From contig DBMK01000288.1 of assembly GCA_002298885.1 (NCBI GenBank), positions 1 to 14,120 of the forward strand: a stretch of 14,120 nt of DNA, written 5' to 3'. Numbering within the stretch: position 1 is the stretch's first letter; each line of letters opens with the position of its first letter. The notes beneath the pieces were generated by a model, which was given only the letters and a program-made list of their open reading frames with translations, did no database searches and was not told the DNA's origin. The position numbers and the translations under genes were made by a program. This DNA is from Anaerolineaceae bacterium UBA700. GTDB lineage: Bacteria > Chloroflexota > Anaerolineae > Anaerolineales > Anaerolineaceae. Shown one piece after another: positions 12,642 through 14,120 of this stretch.

Positions 12642-12809
12642 GGTGGTACTTCCAACAATTACCTATATTAAACCACAGAGACACACAGCGCACAGGGATT
12701 CGGGTAGATCAGTTTGATTCCGAGAGCGAAATTGCTCCGTCCTTGCTGCATATTCGCCCTTTCGCTGTGTACTATATGTCTCTTCGGCTAACGAATTAGT
12801 TACCCTTAA
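12642..12809 (-). promoter_or_regulatory. coaE-cdaA intergenic region with a weak cdaA promoter candidate
   Basis: 168 nt. Just upstream of cdaA on the - strand, TGG followed by TTTAAT (complement of 12667-12672) resembles an extended -10, but no good -35 is seen at 17 nt. The + strand at 12670-12697 reads AAACCACAGAGACACACAGC, a CACAGAG-type sequence that I recall as a common dispersed intergenic sequence in many bacteria. There is no obvious terminator after coaE, so readthrough from coaE into cdaA is possible. Confidence 0.35.
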
Positions 12810-13967
12810 TTAGATCGGACGCAATATACGGTCAATGCGCAGTTGCTTGAAGAACAGGACCGACCCGCTCTGCATCGATTCCTGGGCGGCCTCCTGCCAG
12901 GCCAGAACGCTCAGCGACTGCGGGTTGCGCCGTTCGTATCCCAGCCCGCGCCAGATCGTCTCGTAGCGCGCCAGGTCGGGCGGGGCAAACACCAGCGACG
13001 CCTCGCATTGCAGGTCCTTGGAAGCGCGTTCCATCTCAACCACCAGCGCCGGCAGCGCCTTGTCGAGCGGCAGGTTCGGATCGATGACGATATCGGTCGT
13101 GCGCGCCACCAGGTTTTCAACCTGCCAGCCGATCACGCCCAGGCTTTCCGGCCCGGCTTGCAGCAGCAGGAAGGCCTTTTCACCGAAGGCCGCCATGATA
13201 TCGTCCTTCCGCAGCGGCGGAGCCGGCCGGCGGATGCGGTTGATGACCTGGGCAATCTCCAACGAATGCCGCGGCCGGCCGCGGGTGACCACCAGCTCGG
13301 CCACCGGCAGCGCAGTGCGCACTGGCTGCTTCGCCGGCGCGGGCGCCGGAGCCGCTTCGGGCGCCACCGGCACAGTCTTCTTCCAGGCTTCGAGCACCTG
13401 GCGCCAGGTGTCCTCGTAGGTTGAGTTGTTGCGAATCACCACCTGCGCCGCCGCCCGTTTCATTTCCTGCGAGGGCTGGTTGGTGATGCGCTGGCGCGCT
13501 TCGGCTTCGCTCATGTGCCGGTTGTGCATCAGGCGCACGAGCTGCACTTCGGGCGGCGCCGAAGCCACCCAAATACTGTCGCAGGTGCCGGCAATGTTCG
13601 ATTCAAGCAGCTTGATGGCCTCGATCACAATCACCGGCTGGCTGGCCCGCCGGATGATCATATCCACGGCCTGCTCCACCAGGGGATGGACGATTTGTTC
13701 GAGCAGAGCCAGGGCTTCGGGGTCATTGAATACGATCCGCCCCAGGCGGGACCGGTCGATCTCGCCGGAGGGTGCGACCACGAAACGGCCAAACGTGTTG
13801 ATGATCGGCTGGTAGCCCGGCGCGCCCCGGGCAATGGCGCGGTGGCCCAGCGTGTCGGCGTCGATCCCATACGCCCCCAGGTGTTCGAGCATCCGCCGCA
13901 CCACGCTCTTACCCGTGCCGATGTTGCCGGTCAGCCCGATGACGTATTTACCCACCCACTTGCCCAA
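12810..13967 (-). CDS. coaE: Dephospho-CoA kinase fused to a C-terminal GNAT-like domain
   Basis: 385 aa from a TTG with AAGGAG 6 nt upstream. A longer in-frame reading is rejected because the promoter at 14002-14030 starts transcription near 13995. Residues 1-195 are CoaE: Walker A GNIGTGKS (14-21), GIDADTLGHRAI, HPLVEQ, the lid region with QLVRLMHNRH and RITNQ, and VIRNNS near the end. CoaE phosphorylates dephospho-CoA with ATP, the last step of CoA synthesis. The usual length is about 200 aa. Here an Ala/Pro linker (about 196-223) joins a further 160-residue domain (224-385) with GNAT-like layout (LGVIGWQVENL, ALVVEMERASKDLQCEASLV, IWRGLGYERR), though the acetyl-CoA-binding Q/RxxGxG/A loop is not obvious. 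The kinase is secure; the domain identity is tentative. Confidence 0.9.
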   Translation of the reverse strand: MGKWVGKYVIGLTGNIGTGKSVVRRMLEHLGAYGIDADTLGHRAIARGAPGYQPIINTFGRFVVAPSGEIDRSRLGRIVFNDPEALALLEQIVHPLVEQAVDMIIRRASQPVIVIEAIKLLESNIAGTCDSIWVASAPPEVQLVRLMHNRHMSEAEARQRITNQPSQEMKRAAAQVVIRNNSTYEDTWRQVLEAWKKTVPVAPEAAPAPAPAKQPVRTALPVAELVVTRGRPRHSLEIAQVINRIRRPAPPLRKDDIMAAFGEKAFLLLQAGPESLGVIGWQVENLVARTTDIVIDPNLPLDKALPALVVEMERASKDLQCEASLVFAPPDLARYETIWRGLGYERRNPQSLSVLAWQEAAQESMQSGSVLFFKQLRIDRILRPI

Positions 13968-14001
13968 ATCCTGCTCCTTAAGAGTATTTTCGTCCAAATT
14001 A

Positions 14002-14030
14002 ATTCTAGCCTTTGCACTGCCCAAAGTCAA
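14002..14030 (-). promoter_or_regulatory. Sigma-70-type promoter of coaE
   Basis: On the - strand: TTGACT (14025-14030), 17-nt spacer, TAGAAT (14002-14007). Predicted start near 13995, about 28 nt before the TTG start of coaE, which decides the start codon choice. Confidence 0.82.
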
Positions 14031-14071
14031 ACAAATCCGCCAAAATTTCAGATTTGTAAGCCACCTGTAAT

Positions 14072-14120
14072 TATTTTTTGAGTTTTCAGGCAGCAAAGCT
14101 GCCTGAAAACTCAAAAAATA
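14072..14120. repeat. 23-bp perfect stem-loop at window end
   Basis: The arm TATTTTTTGAGTTTTCAGGC... (14072-14094) pairs perfectly over 23 bp with 14098-14120 around an AAA loop. Because of the symmetry, either strand reads U6 at the 5' side and A6 at the 3' side of the stem, the reverse of an intrinsic terminator. It lies upstream of the coaE promoter and may separate coaE from the neighbouring gene outside the window. Confidence 0.65.

Noticed and set aside
13968..14114. 49-codon N-terminal extension of CoaE.
   Set aside because: It runs through the coaE promoter and into the 14072-14120 hairpin; the TTG at 13967 has an ideal SD.
1..14120. CRISPR array or insertion sequence.
   Set aside because: No regularly spaced repeats, transposase, or terminal inverted repeats with target duplication were found.

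Overview
The window looks like chromosomal DNA from a GC-moderate to GC-rich bacterium. A member of the Chloroflexota (Anaerolineae-like) is my best guess. The basis is gene content (CdaA-CdaR next to Der, an enlarged CoaE, Ala/Gln/Thr-rich lipoproteins), frequent TTG/GTG starts with good Shine-Dalgarno sites, and tandem YggT proteins. This is inference from style; no rRNA or other marker is present to settle it.

Left half (1-7416, + strand): accessory genes of envelope and general-stress type in three transcription units. Each unit is preceded by a near-identical ungapped 48-nt promoter module (49-96, 1903-1950, 5155-5202) with an invariant TTAGGGAC, a 19-nt gap and a TANNAT -10 box. Unit 1 encodes a 35-aa YjbJ/CsbD-C-terminal-like peptide, two YggT-family membrane proteins and a GlsB/YeaQ-family membrane protein. 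Unit 2 encodes a lipoprotein with a second, C-terminal membrane anchor, a 99-aa protein of unknown function, a diacylglycerol-kinase-like lipid kinase and a PAP2 phosphatase. Unit 3 encodes a 75-aa unknown, a Dps-like protein without the usual iron-binding histidines, a second YjbJ-C-terminal-like small protein, a 39-aa very basic peptide, a 134-aa protein with a GPGEAK motif, and a remnant of ftsH (M41 domain only). Together they look like one stress regulon acting on envelope, lipids and nucleoid.

Middle (7417-8315): a gene-poor AT-rich stretch, tRNA-Lys(TTT) on the - strand with its own promoter, then a lone YgiT-type zinc-finger gene bordered by a pyrimidine-rich simple-sequence tract and a 12-bp direct repeat.

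Right half (8316-14120, - strand): core genes. In transcription order these are coaE (fused to a C-terminal GNAT-like domain, with its own sigma-70-type promoter), then cdaA - cdaR - a candidate 32-aa ORF - der, all joined by 4-nt stop/start overlaps, then lepB with a textbook promoter. CdaA makes c-di-AMP, CdaR is its membrane partner, Der matures the 50S ribosomal subunit, and LepB cleaves signal peptides.

Several long, near-perfect stem-loops (1-24, 1831-1881, 3279-3317, 14072-14120) lie between units. Two of them have the U-run 5' and the A-run 3' of the stem, opposite to an intrinsic terminator. The points most worth following are the three-copy promoter module and its implied regulon, the overlap-coupled 32-aa ORF between cdaR and der, the CoaE-GNAT fusion, the histidine-poor Dps and the ftsH remnant.
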